NCBI GenBank assembly: GCA_963921425.1
Contig: OY992834.1
Span: 6,324,001 to 6,388,000 of the forward strand
Length of the DNA stretch: 64,000 bases
Reading direction: 5' to 3'
Source of the DNA: Dryas octopetala
Lineage: Eukaryota > Streptophyta > Magnoliopsida > Rosales > Rosaceae
Made by a program: the position numbers and the translations under genes. Shown here in pieces: positions 35,301 through 48,520 of this stretch. The notes beneath the pieces are model-generated. The model was not told where the DNA came from and did not search any database. It saw only the letters and a list, made by a program, of their open reading frames with translations. Position 1 is the stretch's first letter. Every line of letters starts with the position of its first letter.

Positions 35301-36582
35301 TTCTCTAGATGGTGATGATTGGTTGGATGAGAATGCTACCGGCACTTTGGTTTCACCATCCTCTGGCAAGAAACGGAAGGATGTTGACTATCATGCTGAT
35401 GACTTAACAACGCAAGATGGAAGGAAAGCTATTTCCCTTGCAAAAGTCTCTAATACCACACCAAAGCAATCCTTTAAGATTGGTGAATGTATCCAGAGGG
35501 TTGCGAACCAACTGACAGGGTCTACTATAGTGAAGTGCAACAGTGACAGACTTGCTGGGGATGGATTCGATGTTTCTTTCCAGAGTTCTGATGATGTCCA
35601 TAAAGGAAGAGCAATTGATCCAACAGAGTACTCATCATTAGATGAATTGCTGTCACAACTTCAGTTGGCAGCCGAAGATCCCCGGAAGGAATACAAGTTC
35701 TTGAATACCATTGTTAATTTCTTCTCTGATTTTAGGAATTCTGTAGCTGTAGGCCTGCCTTCTGGAATGGAGCCTTTGGCTGTGGACAAAGTCGGTGGTA
35801 AAAGGAGGAAATTGTCAAATCCTGTACTGGGGTCACCCGAAACTTTTGAATTTGATGATATGAATGACACATATTGGACAGACAGGGTAATCCAAAATGG
35901 TGCTGAAGAGCAAGCATCACGAAAAACCAGAAAAGTAAATTTTCAACCTGTTGTCCTTGCCCAACCAGAAAAAACCCCTCAAGAGGGTCGCAGGCCTTAC
36001 TCCAGGAAGCGGTATTCCCAAGGCAATCATGCTTTGCCAGCAGAAAAACCTGTTGGCTATGTGGATGAGAATGCGCCAGCAGAACTTGTAATGAACTTCT
36101 CTGAGGTGAATTCTGTTCCTTCAGAAACAAACCTAAATAAAATGTTTAGGCGCTTTGGACCTCTGAAGGAATCTGAAACAGAAGTTGATAGGGAGAGCAG
36201 TCGCGCCAGAGTTGTTTTTAAGAGATGTTCTGATGCAGAAGTTGCTTTCAATAGTGCTGGAAAGTTCAACATCTTTGGACCGATACTTGTAAATTACCAG
36301 CTCAACTATACTCTATCTCAGCTTAATTATACACCATCTATCCAGTTTAGTGCTTCTCCCAGCACTATAACCCAGGATCAGGACATGCAACTTGTGATCT
36401 CCTCCAATGATCATGAAATGCACCTTGATCTCTCCACCCATGGTCATGAGATGCAACTTGATCTTTCCAGCCATGACCAGATGCAACTTGATCTTTCCAG
36501 CCACGACCAGATGCAACTTGATCTTTCCACCCACGACCAGATGCAACTTGATCTCTCCACCTTTGAAGTTAATCTGGTTTGA
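32311..36582 (+). CDS. PWWP-domain chromatin protein (PDP-like)
   Basis: One uninterrupted coding exon of 1,423 residues. Residues 1-730 are acidic, Gly/Val/Glu-rich and look disordered, with a duplicated segment (33466-33765). The PWWP domain is at about 735-830 and contains [20 protein letters not shown] and [13 protein letters not shown], the aromatic cage region that binds methyl-lysine on histone tails. A short RRM-like domain ([19 protein letters not shown] to [13 protein letters not shown]) lies at about 1256-1333. This order matches the plant PWWP DOMAIN PROTEIN family, whose Arabidopsis members work with MSI4/FVE-type and PRC2-linked complexes in flowering control. The C-terminus (about 1358-1419) is a run of 10-residue repeats with the core MQLDLS. 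The start is the first ATG after the leader intron. The region after the stop (TTTCAG|GTATGT) suggests a spliced 3' UTR. Nuclear location is inferred from the family. Confidence 0.92.
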   Translation: MDEHKDKEDVPVGSGSDSTVTASGHVAGEALGGSETGVSQGQVDGSFTEGVVADEGGSCNGDDLMVEVLGSDVYVGGVCTSGGGESNDEVGHNESVEVNMGSERNMRSSGGDGGKVGDPGSGEVGVLGGEALNHGVRTGTEGTAEEEISKGVAVEHGIAAVATAAVGSTGGETQVVHMEEAEVVAREDVKSQEVNVTDEKARDTASQNGITVSLVGSSGSETQVVVEEVAALECVEGSGRGLVEVMEQERTLVDGGVDALNDLKTQKAGVSNDEVWNPGIETTAARSSETVENSSVQTQVAEEKAEVIVNAEGLNPKPLGEQSQASAAASDVAGVDNGDILTSKVAGMEIDINDESLSHSVEHLVKIEPVGGSTLNHNNIPAHSVSSSLSAQAVPGGEVGVTGGGLLNSDKDQFLKPEESIEDMVHDIAQVESITSSLPAPVVPGGEVAVTDGEGLLNSEKDQHFKPEESIEKNAVHDISQVELKTGQEMEVDNQINGAEQVGLDEGHEKDLISNTEVPEPAERDQPMKPEECLGRTATATVAPLSTNMEIEVEVREHVTVAENVVAADDTALLNPHIEVPNSVDMKGALPCSGNDQNSKTETMCRSSDVQVTDRGDIASMDTDEVLNIATELPGPTENDQKLKLEGCLDNSVTTDLVQSGTNVVHEVGVKGQVTDAELDGLHGGQDMEVEKEDTDNEQPKPSEEKSVTQGAMQAGSSEIVPQPRYELPPENEGVFSASDLVWGKVKSHPWWPGQIFDFMVASEKAMKYHKKDCFLVAYFGDRTFAWNEASSLKHFRSHFSQSEKQCNSEAFQNAVNSALEEVSRRVEVGLACSCIPTDVYEKIRFQIVENAGICQESIRRDGVDESASASSFESNKLLDYVKALAQFPSGGSDRLELVIAKAHLLAFYRLKGYCSLPEFQCAGESFDLHSEGKINLAETIQHGIPIDKDDKETLSGPEIVKLQSSSSHKRKHNLRDGGYTKMKERSLSDLMGGQIDSLDGDDWLDENATGTLVSPSSGKKRKDVDYHADDLTTQDGRKAISLAKVSNTTPKQSFKIGECIQRVANQLTGSTIVKCNSDRLAGDGFDVSFQSSDDVHKGRAIDPTEYSSLDELLSQLQLAAEDPRKEYKFLNTIVNFFSDFRNSVAVGLPSGMEPLAVDKVGGKRRKLSNPVLGSPETFEFDDMNDTYWTDRVIQNGAEEQASRKTRKVNFQPVVLAQPEKTPQEGRRPYSRKRYSQGNHALPAEKPVGYVDENAPAELVMNFSEVNSVPSETNLNKMFRRFGPLKESETEVDRESSRARVVFKRCSDAEVAFNSAGKFNIFGPILVNYQLNYTLSQLNYTPSIQFSASPSTITQDQDMQLVISSNDHEMHLDLSTHGHEMQLDLSSHDQMQLDLSSHDQMQLDLSTHDQMQLDLSTFEVNLV
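33466..33765 (+). repeat. 150-bp in-frame duplication in PWWP N-region
   Basis: Two adjacent copies encode similar segments, each with the order SSL-A-VPGGEV-VT-GLLNS-KDQ-KPEESIE-VHDI-QVE. The period is about 150 bp and the second copy carries several substitutions and a small insertion. The frame is preserved, so the duplication lengthened the disordered region by about 50 residues. Confidence 0.8.
36397..36570 (+). repeat. Coding minisatellite, MQLDLS repeats
   Basis: A 30-36 bp unit, core ATGCAACTTGATCTTTCCA, is repeated about six times at the end of the PWWP gene. The last four copies are nearly identical and encode HDQMQLDLS(S/T). Earlier copies are diverged (HEMHLDLST). The high identity of the last units points to recent expansion. 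Confidence 0.9.
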
Positions 36583-36662
36583 CACTTTCAGGTATGTATG
36601 ATGCACCTGGACTAAATTTCATCTCACTGATGTTTGAAATTCTCCTCAAGTTTGCTTGGCTA

Positions 36663-36665
<3 letters not shown>

Positions 36666-36756
<91 letters not shown>
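36666..36756 (+). repeat. Long (GA)n microsatellite
   Basis: About 45 uninterrupted GA units, the longest simple repeat in the window, 84 bp after the PWWP stop codon. It probably lies in the 3' UTR or its intron. Confidence 0.95.
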
Positions 36757-36761
<5 letters not shown>

Positions 36762-38762
36762 TAATAAAGCACAAATGCGTACAGATATAGTGAAATATCT
36801 GAATGAATTTGATCCAACAACCTTGGCACTTGGACTGATCACTGATGGATGGGAATAAGGTTTTACCATGTGGCAAAAAGATTGATGAGTAGATTTTACT
36901 CTATACATTGCTTTAAATTTAGGCAATTATCTGTGTATTCTTTTAATTTCTCTTATTTTACCCCTTATGTTTTGTCCTCCCTTATCTGATATCATTTTGC
37001 TTCAATAGTTAATTCTTCTTTTATATTTATTTTATAGTTAGGAGAACAGATGCTGAAGAAATACCAGATACATTGCTGGTAAAGATGCCATGGGACATTT
37101 GCCACAGGACATGAACAGCTGAATTGGCTGCTGAAGGAGGTAACCAGACTGTTTATTCATCTGGTTATCGTAAATTTAATCTGTGCCAGGGCTCTCTCTC
37201 TGTTTTGTTTTCCACCAAGATGCCTGCTTTTACTTTCTTCTGTAATCGTATGTGCGGTTCTTAGTTTAATGTATAGCAGAGGTAGCTGACCCTTCCTTGA
37301 TGGCTGCAAGATTTGATTATGGTATCATGTTGTGTACTTGAAATGGGAGAAAAAGCCACATTGTTAAAACCGTGCTGGATCAACAAGGGCTGTTTCGTCC
37401 CAGGGTCGAAGTTGCAACAACTCTTGGAAGGGGTTAATGCTTGGGGGGATTACATATGCTTTTGTTTTGCGATGTGATATATGCTGTATGCACATCTATT
37501 TCTTATCCCCTGGATGCAATGCAATGCAGGCTGTTCAATTCCCCTATTACTCCCCACAAGTAGGTTTCATGTTACCATAGGATGTTTTAATGTCAAAATT
37601 TATTGTTAAAAAGGATTTTTTTTTTTTTTTTAATATAGTAAATTAAGAGAATCAAACTCTATATATCCATGCCCCATAAAAATGGTGAGTCCAATTATGT
37701 GGCAAAGCTGCAAGATGTGCTGTTTTCTGGTCTTGAAAATGGCTGCTTTTTCTGTTTATGGGCTGGTATTATATTCCCCCTTGTATTCATGGACTATGGC
37801 TGATTGTTGCAATTATGCCAGGGCAACTTTGATGTTCATTGGTTTTATATTTGGGTTGGGGTAAATTGGTCTAGCCGTCTAGGTTTAATACTTGGTCCAT
37901 TCTAAAATGAGTTGTCCAATTAATCATACTTGAATCCCCAACAAATCAAACGAGATTTAATTATTAAATACGAAACGTGACATGATCAACATAATTTACT
38001 CATTTCTCCATCTCTATGGTAAGAGTTTGACTTTTGCACTCTCTCCCTTGAAATTGAACTCTTGAAAAGGAAGGTGGGATTCAATTTGCATGACATAAAC
38101 ACATCCAAAAACTACTTGCAAGGCAAACATTAACAGTCGATACATAAAAAACAAAAGGAGAAGAGTGTAAATAGATAAAATTAGAGTGTGCAAATCCTCA
38201 CTCTTATTTACGCGAATGGTTTATTATTTTTTATTATTGGTAAACAAATGGTCGATTATTTTGAAAGTTTCAATTGCATATTTGCATGCATAATTAATGG
38301 TTGATCATCATTCTGGAAACTAGAAACATGGAGAGAGGCCATACAACAGTCAAGTCAGATTCTGACTGACATTTTTTACCCAAAAGTAAAAATGTAATCT
38401 TAAGTTTGTGTGAAAAAAATCAACATTATCTGGGAGCCAATCAAATTTTTTTTTTTGAATGAAAACGTAATAAAAGAGAGGGGCCACTTGGCAACAGAAT
38501 TAGCGCTCCATTTGCACAAAAATAAATATTAAAAATCAGCCGTTTCAGTTTGTTTGCGTATCTCCAAATTCCAATAATCAGTCTTTAATCAATTCTTTAA
38601 AACATAATTTTGACTTGTTACTTTGAATTTTCCCTCTAAAACTCTCTCTCTCTCTCTCTCACCTCTCTTCAAGAACACAAAGAACAGAGAAATCTTGACA
38701 CTTGAAGAAAGAAGCTTCGACCAAAAAAGAAAAGAAAAGAAAGAAGCTTCAAATCAATAGCT
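36757..38762. other. 3' region of PWWP gene and intergenic DNA
   Basis: The first several hundred bases are likely 3' UTR. A 33-codon frame (36757-36858, beginning [18 protein letters not shown]) opens right after the GA tract but has no homologue that I know and no evidence of translation. The remainder (37300-38640) is AT-rich with no recognisable gene. A CT-rich leader at 38641-38680 belongs to the next gene. Confidence 0.5.
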
Positions 38763-41700
38763 ATGTCGTCCAATGACGATTTTCAAGAACTTGGCGGCTT
38801 GCCAGGTCCTTTCTCTCCCTCTCTCTTTCTCTCTCTAGGGGGTTTTCAACAAATTCATCTCTTTTTCATTTTCCTAGATTTTCCCAGCAACCAATCACCA
38901 ATTCACATGAGGTGTTAGATTTCCGAGTAGGCTGTAGAAACTTCTTGGTCTTGACGTTATTCACTGACACGGACACTGTGATGATTATGATTGAATTTCT
39001 TCATTTCTTGGTGTTAAATGAGTCTGCAATCGTTGATAACAAGATTCTTATGAATTCAGTAAAAGATGCCAATTGGTTTAGTTCTATATATAAATATATA
39101 TGTATATGTATACGTATATTCATGCATTGTAGTGTTGCTAAAACAAAATTGTGCTTCAACCCAATTCAGATAACAGAGAGAAGCTTGATGGGTTTATGTT
39201 GTTTGGCACTGGGAGTCCACAGGATTCCAAGAATGCTGAGCCCAAGTTTAATATACGCAACAGTTTGGCTTGGGACAGTGCCTTCTTCACAAGTCCAGGT
39301 GTTCTTTATGAGATGCAACAAACATATATGACATTACGGGTCTTTCTTGCTATTTCCTCACAGCATAAATTTACATTTGGTGCATATTTTTCAGGAGTGT
39401 TGGAACCCGAGGAGCTGCTTCAGACTACAAATTCTCGAATTACAGGAAATGCAGTTAACATACTTGGGCGTGAGGAAGAAATGCTATTGCCTTCCGATTC
39501 TTTGGAATCCGAAAGAAGAAGAACAAGTAGAATTAACAAGTGTAATTTTCGAAAAAGTTTGGCTTGGGATAATGCCTTTTTCACTAGTGCAGGTATGTGT
39601 TATCTGGTAGGAAATCATTGTACATGTGCCTGTTATCAACATTTTTTTCTCACTACAGATTTTCGGGTTGTTACTTGTGCTCAGGGGTTTTGGATCCTGA
39701 GGAATTGTCTATAGTGAATAGAGGATTCAAGAAATTTGAAACACATCAACTTCCTGGGATTGCAGAAGTTTGGAGGTCTACTGAGTCAATCTCTACAATA
39801 GATAGTGGCTGCTCCTCTTTGACAAGCCTTGAGATTGAACTTTTTGAAGATGAAAGGTCATCTGTACAAAAATCAACTACTTTATCCGGTGGCACAACTT
39901 CAAGTCTCAAATTGAAAAGAGGAAGAGGCATGCAAAATGTCCACTGTAAGTATACTGCTGGTCTAGTAATAACATCACTGTGCTTTCTATTATATTATGT
40001 GCTTTGTGTAAACATGATGCTTGTTATAATAATATTCAGCTTCAAAGACACCAGATGCTTCCTCTCGGATGAGGGTAAGTTCCTGTCATTACATTATCAT
40101 CATTCATCAAATTTCTGATGTCTTTCCAGACTGAATACGTCTATTTTTTAAATTCAGATGAAAGCCATGCCAACGTCTCAAAGTCGAAGTCTTAATGTGC
40201 ATCAACCGGAGAGGATTTTAAAGGAGGCTTCTGTTTCCTCACAAAAACAGGCATGTCTTAACTCTTAATCAAGTAGAATGAGCTGATGTTTTACTGATAT
40301 TGTTGCATGCATGAACTACTCACCTATGCATTAATATTCAAAACTGAGTTAACTGACCTACTACTGGAAAATTGAAGCTTGCTGCTGGAAATGGGAAATT
40401 CAATCCATCAGCATCTCTTAAACCTCCAAAGATATCAAGTCGGGTTAACCAATCTTCACCAGATGCAACCAAAAGGACTTCTTCTTTGAGTGGAAATTAT
40501 GTCAAAATGGGAACTGCAAAAGCTGCACCTGGTAAGAAGGAAGCCCGAGAATGTTAATTTTCTTCCATTATTATGAATTGAAACTCAAATTAAAGTTCAT
40601 ATCCTCTACTTACAGGGCAGTGTTTGACTGTGTCTAAGAAACCTTGCTTGAAAGGTTCATGCAGTGTCACCCATAGTTTTACACCATCCCCAAAATCATC
40701 TTCATCAGTTTCTCCCGCTGCCACACAAGAGTCTGCAGTTTTCTGTTCCCCCTACAAAAGGTTCTGTAATGCTTCGGAAGACACAACTGGTAAACCTCCA
40801 TTGAACTCAAGAAGAAAAATCGATTCCTCAGTTGTCAATTTGGATGCCAATGGTTTTAACATCAGAACTCCTTTGAGATCTACAAAGACAAACAAAGATG
40901 AACTGGAAAGTCCTTGTCTATTGTTCACACCAAAGTCTTCCTCTTATACATCACTTGCTAGTTGCCTTGATGGCTGGTCCTCAGAATCATCATCAACTTC
41001 TGTGAATCAAAGATCTAAGGGTTCTGAGGTGAGTCTGGATTCTATCAGCAGACAGGCTTCTTTTGAGCGTGATGCCTCTCAAGCATCAGATCCGGAGAGC
41101 CATTCACATGACCAACTGTGTATTGGACATAGAAATCAGGAAACAAGGCTCCCAAATAAAAAGATGTCAGTGGGAACTGGCCCTGTTCCTAGCAGTGCTT
41201 CTATCAAGCCCTCAGGTCTTCGAGTGCCATCACCCAAGCTTGGCTTTTTTGACGAGGTTAGTTTGTATGATTTGTGCATTCTGTACTTATCGCAGATTGT
41301 TTACGAGTTTAATGTTCACTGTTGTCAATTTTGGCATATGCTGTTGAGCAAGTACTTAATTGTGCAACATTCCCTCAATTGACAGGAGATTTATTTGGTG
41401 CGATCAAGTGGCAGTATGCAGTTCCATTCTGGTGCACAAAGCATAGTGTTTAGAAGTGGAACTGGCAAAAGTAACCAAAATGGAGCTGCAAATCGATATG
41501 GCAAGCTTCAACCTTCAAGAACTTTAGATGGGGCAGGGCATATGAAGCTTGCATCTCGGTATCCATCACATATTGAAGTACAAAATGCTTCCCTCAATGA
41601 GCCTGCCATGAAGGGGCATGATTCTGCAGAACCAGGCATTGGACTAGTAAAGAATAGCATGGACACAAAGAATGTGAGGAAGGTCCTCAAGAGGGTGACC

Positions 41701-41901
41701 AAGCAACCTACCAAAGAGAATCAACAGCCCAACGTGCGATGTCCTGAAAATAACCTGTGCAGCCCTCAAAATAATGACAGCGATAATGGATATTACCTCG
41801 AGGACCAAATTGATGGTTTAACTAAACATGTTGGTGCCATTGATCTTGGCTGTAATGTTGTGATGGAGATCAAAGCAGGCAAGACTGTTTTTCATGCCTA
41901 A
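38763..41901 (+). CDS. Ser-rich plant protein with duplicated LAWDxAFFTS motif
   Basis: Nine exons: 38763-38805, 39170-39298, 39395-39592, 39685-39945, 40040-40074, 40158-40250, 40378-40531, 40616-41256, 41386-41901; 689 residues. I do not recognise a named domain or enzymatic function. The motif LAWDxAFFTSxGVLxPEEL occurs twice, each time split by an intron in the same Gly codon. The rest is Ser/Thr/Lys-rich, of low complexity and probably disordered (for example SFTPSPKSSSSVSPAA), with basic patches such as KLKRGRG. Intron 6 begins GC (CAG|GCATGT), not GT; the frame is kept only with this donor. Proteins with this motif are found throughout land plants as uncharacterised Ser-rich proteins; that is recollection, not a search. 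A role in the nucleus or on microtubules is possible but unsupported here. Confidence 0.82.
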
Positions 41902-42664
41902 ATTTGGCATCAACCAGATGCTGAGAACGCTTATTCTCCTTAGGCTTAAAACCCATTTATAAACAAAATTACAATTGTCTAAAGATATTGCGACAGTTTA
42001 TTCTCTCTTAAAACTAGGATTGTGATTATGAAGGGCACGGCTGACAAAGATTCCATTTATTGGTAAGTTGATAACTTGGTAAGGCATGAAAGCTCCCGTT
42101 AGGCATTTAGAAATAAACTGTTTCGAGCTAAAAAAAATAATTCTTTTTATTAGTATGAAAAAAATAATTTGAGGATAAAACGAGAAAGAATCTTTAAGAG
42201 GGTTTGATTTAGGAATGTGAAGTACGATCAAGGCCTTCTCATCTCACCTAGGCCTCTCCAAAAAGCCCAAGGCCCAAGGCCCAAAGCCCACCCGAAGCCC
42301 GCCCGGCTCATGGGGCCCGAAATCCAATTTGGCCCGAAATTTGGGCCGGCCCAACCCAGTCCGAAAATCCTTTAGGCTGGGCTTGAGCCATCTCCTTGAG
42401 ACAATGGACAAGTTATTTACCAGAGAATCATGATAATGCAAACATTGAGATCACAAAGCATACCAACAACACAACATATAGAAAAATACCAATTAAACTT
42501 TGATAATCCTACATTTCCAAAATTTTGTCTTCCTTGAATAGACCCAGATTTGGATAGTAGAAACTGTTTCTCACCAAAATCTCTCACTGATAAGTTGAAA
42601 CAACTATCATCTAAATGAAAAACAAAGCTACGACATGACAGAAGACTGAGCCCCCTCAATAAGC
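41902..42664. other. Convergent 3' intergenic region
   Basis: Lies between the stop codons of two converging genes, so it holds both 3' UTRs. Around 42270-42380 is a short block full of GGCCC/GGGCC words (CCCAAGGCCCAAGGCCCAAA) that looks like a fragment of a GC-rich repeat; it has no defined ends. No gene seen. Confidence 0.5.
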
Positions 42665-44317
<1,653 letters not shown>

Positions 44318-44411
44318 GGTGGCTGAGATGAGAGGTTCCTGGACTGCAGCAAAGGTACTGAGAACACTGAGCGTATGGAAGCCTTGGAAGGTGCCGGCTG
44401 CTGAAATCCCT

Positions 44412-44419
44412 AACCCTAA
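44412..44419 (+). promoter_or_regulatory. Telo-box of RPS23 promoter
   Basis: AACCCTAA within CCCTAACCCTAAA, about 95 bp upstream of the RPS23 start codon and just downstream of the TATA box. Telo-boxes are enriched at this position in plant ribosomal protein genes and link them to growth-related co-regulation. Confidence 0.75.
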
Positions 44420-44437
44420 ATTTAGAGCGGGGGAGCT

Positions 44438-44445
44438 TATTTATA
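44438..44445 (-). promoter_or_regulatory. TATA box of RPS23
   Basis: TATAAATA on the minus strand, about 120 bp before the ATG at 44317. A start site near 44410 would place the telo-box at the transcription start. Confidence 0.65.
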
Positions 44446-45105
44446 GCTTTGTTTTCTTTTGGGGTGCTTGGTTAGTTGGTTTGGCTCGAACGGCGTCGTT
44501 TTACCTCAAAATTACGAATCTGTCCTGGAAAAAGTAAGGCTTAGATCAACGGCCTAGAATTCGTTTCTTTCAATTTTATTTTATTTTACAATAGGAAAAT
44601 GTTGGAAAATAAAGATGGACAAAGACACAAAGTAATGAGTTACAAATAAAATAAGTTCACAGAATATCAATTGATGAAAGTTATTGCAAGATCAAATTAT
44701 ATCGTTAGATACTTTCAAATGAATAATATCACGGTGTTTCACATATTGTAGGCTTTTTTGGTTTTTTTTTTTTTGTCGAACATATTTTAGGCATTTCACA
44801 ATTACAATATCGCGTAATTCAGTTATACACACATATTGAGTGACTAAATATGCATTATATCAGTGGCCAAAAAATAAAAATATGCATTATAACATCAGGA
44901 TCATATATGTTCATGCCATGACACTAGTGGCAGAACTAGGTGTATGACTCGCTGTGCTATAGAAGCCCAACTCATTAAAAGGATAAAGTTAAAGAAAATA
45001 GAAATAAAATTATGAGCCCAATACAATCAATAATCACTTTTCATTAGCCCATTAGCCTAATACCTTCATGATCTTCATGGTTTTTTTTTTTTTTCAAGTT
45101 CTATA
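44446..45105. other. AT-rich intergenic DNA
   Basis: Upstream flank of RPS23. No coding region was recognised. Confidence 0.5.
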
Positions 45106-45412
45106 TAAATATTTGGCCAAAAGATGTTTTTAGTCTCTGTACTATAGTTGAGTCGCACTTTGATCCCCGTAATTTTAATTTGTATTTTTAAAAAATCGTG
45201 ATTTCATTAATGTTACAATTAGGTCTAAGCTGTCAAAATTATCTACTTCAGAGCCAATCAGGTGGTGCCACGTCAACATTTTTCTTCTCGATTTTAATGA
45301 CTTAGACTTGATTGCAACATAGTCTTTAAAAAAAACAAATTGAAATGACGGGAACCAAAGTACGACTCAGTCATAGTACATGGACCAAAAATGTCTTTCA
45401 GCCTAAATTTTG
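45106..45412. mobile_element. Mutator-type MITE, ~290 bp
   Basis: Element 45115-45403. The left arm begins GGCCAAAAGATGTTTTTAGT and the right arm complements to GGCTGAAAGACATTTTTGGT; matching runs about 120 bp and includes TGAGTCG-ACTTTG and CAATTTGT-like blocks. Flanking 9-mers TAAATATTT and TAAATTTTG are similar but not identical, which fits an old 9-bp duplication. Confidence 0.72.
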
Positions 45413-46541
45413 TTTTACTAAAAAAAAAATTGTTTAGAAATTTAGCTTACCCGAATTTTAAATCTTGGTTCCACCACTGCATGACACAACTCTAATTACG
45501 ATTCTATAATTATTGGTTATAAAATTATTCATGCATAAAATATGCGGCACGTTGGTGCTTCACCTGTTATAACATATGATGATATCGATGACATCCAACA
45601 AACACATGGAATCACTAAATGTGAGTTAAATAAATTGGTTACATTTTAATTTAGTCGAACCTCCTATTTACATCTCAAAATAAGTTACGATTAAAATTGT
45701 CCAATCCCACTCCTATGGGGTCATACGAAAGATGTAAAAATAAAATTCGAACTTAAAATATCTTCTCATTAGGAAAACAATAACTAATCGATAACAAGTT
45801 AAACACGGTGAGTTGAAAGAAAGAAAGTTTCCAAGGTAAAAAGAGGTAAAGATCTGAATCATGCCAGCATTAGCAAGGTTTCGCGTTTGAGGCTTTGAGC
45901 CCACAAAAAAACATACATACAAGGCCATTTAGGATGGGCAAGAGATGACTTGAGTGAGCTGTTGAGCCCACAAAAAGCATATATCTGCTCCTGCCAAGTA
46001 GTATGAGTTTGTTTTCTTTTTGTTTTTGTTTTTCCTTTTGGGTCTAACTTGGTAGTATGAGCTTAATAGGTATGAAACTGTCATTTCCTTTTCATGTATG
46101 ATTTTAAGGCTTGACGCTTGAATTGAAGTGTTCATTTGACAATGGTATTAAACTTGAAATCAAGTTAATCAACTATTCATCTTGAAATCTGTCACAACAG
46201 ACATTTCTTATAACACTTTCTCAGAGAAAATACCCATACCAAAAACTTACATAGATCCCTAGTTTAAAGCAATTCAACAAGTTTGATGATGGGTTGCCTC
46301 CATAACTGCAGATCATTTGCCAAACAGAACTTAAATACATTATTTCAACTCTAAACACAGCATGAGATTTGACAGAAAACATGACAGCACTGAAATGGTC
46401 ACATTAACATGTACAAGGAAAAGGAAGGAAACTGATGTGAAATCCTGGATTACATGTCACAGAGACAACGACCAAACTGAACAAATCCACACATGTTGTT
46501 GCCCTTATTCATTCAGAACCCCAAAAAAACCTCATCACCTA
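45413..46541. other. Intergenic DNA, no gene seen
   Basis: AT-rich with short random open frames on both strands. The end nearest 46541 is the probable 3' UTR of the RCI2-like gene. Confidence 0.5.
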
Positions 46542-46803
46542 CTATCCCACTAGTACATATAATGCATATATGATTCCTGGTATGTATCCCAATACTGTCA
46601 GCAGCAAATCTATCCAGAACTCTACCTGCATTTCCCACAATACAATAAAACAATTAATCAGCTTCAAACCCAAAAAAAAAAACAAAAAAAAAACAAATAA
46701 ATAAATTGGCAGAAAGAATTACTCCACAGCCATAACGAAGGAAGACCCCAACAGGTGGGAGGAAAATCGCCAATATCACTTCTAGGAAAGTTTCTGTACC
46801 CAT
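46542..46803 (-). CDS. RCI2/LTI6/PMP3 small hydrophobic membrane peptide
   Basis: Two exons on the minus strand, 46803-46723 and 46625-46542; 54 residues, the family norm. It starts MGTETFLEVILAIFLPPVGV and ends PGIIYALYVLVG. Two transmembrane helices (about residues 4-24 and 30-50) are joined by the conserved LRYGCGVEFW turn. Family members (UPF0057/PMP3) sit in the plasma membrane and affect membrane potential and Na+/K+ homeostasis; in plants they are often induced by cold, salt and ABA. An open frame continues upstream of the start, but the MGTETF start matches homologues. Two ACGTG elements lie in the promoter. Confidence 0.96.
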
Positions 46804-46960
46804 GATGACTGCTGAAGTTGGAGGAGGGTTTTGTGCTTGAGGTGAGGGTAATGCGGACTTAATAAGATTTAGCTCAGTGAAAGAGAGAGTGTAGGAGATA
46901 TAAGAGAAGCAGAGGGCCAAATTCAGTTAGGCATAGGTGTCACAGTCTAAGGTCTTGGTG

Positions 46961-46988
46961 CCACGTGGGGTAGGGGATTGACACGTGT
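46961..46988 (-). promoter_or_regulatory. Pair of ABRE/G-box elements
   Basis: CCACGTGG (46961-46968) and ACACGTGT (46981-46988) are 12 bp apart and 160-185 bp upstream of the RCI2-like ATG. Paired ACGTG cores are the usual arrangement for ABA-responsive transcription through AREB/ABF bZIP factors, in line with stress induction of this family. This is inferred from motif and position. Confidence 0.65.
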
Positions 46989-47682
46989 GAGGTTCACACC
47001 GTGTTGCTGGGTTTTCCATGAATATTTTATTATTTTATCCAAGTCAAGTTAGCCGACATAGCCTTGAGGAATATGATTTTTTTTGCTCACACCATTGCTG
47101 GCAGTTGAACCTAAAAGTCCATGATAATCCACATAGTATTAAATGATTTGAATAATATGGTACCCTGATTTCAATTTTATGAAGGACTGTACAAGCAGAT
47201 AAGATAAGAATGAAAGCTACGATCCTTTTGGTACAGTACACAGTAGGGTGTGACAAACTTGCTGTACAAAATTCCAGTTATTTGCAGACTTGCCAGTAAA
47301 ACCATAACTTGGAAAATTAACCTGCACATTCTTAAACTTTGTATATATTAAGGATCAATTAGCGCCTGCACTTCAAATAATATGTTCAGGATAAGCATGA
47401 GCTCATGGTAACTGGTAAGTGTCAAAGTACAACATTTTGGAAACGTCATTCCTTTTAGCAACAAGATCAATATATCCATAACTACCAAGAGTAGGGGCTC
47501 GGGGAAAAAAAAGTACAACTTATCAATTCAGCTGCTGCTGCTGAACTTATTTTTGTCAGAATAGATAATCAGTCAAACAAATTCTTTGTTCCAATTGTTG
47601 GCAGCAAACAACTAAAATTCTTAACTGGGAGGCATAATTTCTCTGCCAAAGTAGGAAGGAGCATATTATACCCAACCAAATA
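46989..47682. other. Intergenic DNA between RCI2-like and FMC1-like genes
   Basis: No coding region seen. The end near 47682 should be the 3' UTR of the FMC1-like gene, and the end near 46989 is distal promoter of the RCI2-like gene. Confidence 0.5.
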
Positions 47683-48520
47683 TCAATGCTGATAAACCTC
47701 AGGAAGTTGAAGACCCACACTTGCAGCCGATTTTCCAAGCACTCTTTTCATCTCATCTGATCTATCCACAGCTATGTTGTAAGAGAACAATAGGTCCTGC
47801 ACAACCGTTATACAAAATTAGAGGCCTGATGGGGAATAAAATGTAGCTATAATTTCTTGGATAACAAAAGTTATTGGAACAGAAAGATGCAAGTAAGAAA
47901 AGTTGCATACTCAGCCTGGATGAGATTCCTGGGAAAAGTTATTTACACCATCATCAAATGTAGCTAACAGCTTTTGATATTCCTCCAATGATATTTGATT
48001 AGTTTACGAATATTTCATGCAGGCTTTTTCCCTGGTATGTAGAGAATTTAGATTTTTCATGCTTTTTACTAAAAACCCAGATCATATTTCTGTATTATGG
48101 TAAATGGGAGACTCTAATACATGAATATGATCTGGGTTTAATTGAAAAAAAATCAGTCAGTATCTGTTAACACTGTGAGTACAAATATTGGACAGAGCAA
48201 GCAAGCAAACCAATTTAATGAAACAACACAGACACCTTACAACTTGAAAACAGAAAAAAGTAAAGGCTTTGGTTAGAGCAATGAATGACAGAAGTAAGTA
48301 CCTTGTGATGTTGCACACTGTTAAGAAGAAAAGTGTAGTCATGGGCAAGCTTAATCTTCTGCTGGATGGAAGATAAATCTGACAGTTTGCAGTTCTTCCT
48401 AAATTCTTCAGTTACGTATTCTTTGAAATGCCTATTCTTGTCTTCTTTGGCAACGTGTTTCTTGACAGCTTTGAGAAGGTGGCGGTACACCTTAGCAACT
48501 TGCAAAGCTTCAGCACTCAT
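47683..48520 (-). CDS. LYR-type FMC1-like mitochondrial assembly factor
   Basis: Two coding exons on the minus strand, 48520-48302 and 47796-47683; 110 residues. It begins MSAEALQVAKVYRHLLKAVK, a LYR-family first helix, and ends KSAASVGLQLPEVYQ, which resembles the C-terminus of FMC1 (ATP synthase assembly factor, C7orf55 in human). LYR proteins work in the mitochondrial matrix with acyl carrier protein; FMC1 helps the F1 chaperone Atp12 in yeast. That assignment is by remembered similarity. The reading frame is open upstream of the chosen ATG, but it starts in a leader exon. A further noncoding exon probably begins near 49200 (a minus-strand donor at 49160-49165 and an acceptor near 48570). 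The gene is divergent to GET4. Confidence 0.85.

Noticed and set aside
36757-36858. 33-codon frame after the GA microsatellite ([18 protein letters not shown]...)
   Set aside because: Too short, lies in the probable 3' UTR of the PWWP gene and has no recognised homologue; kept only as a remark.
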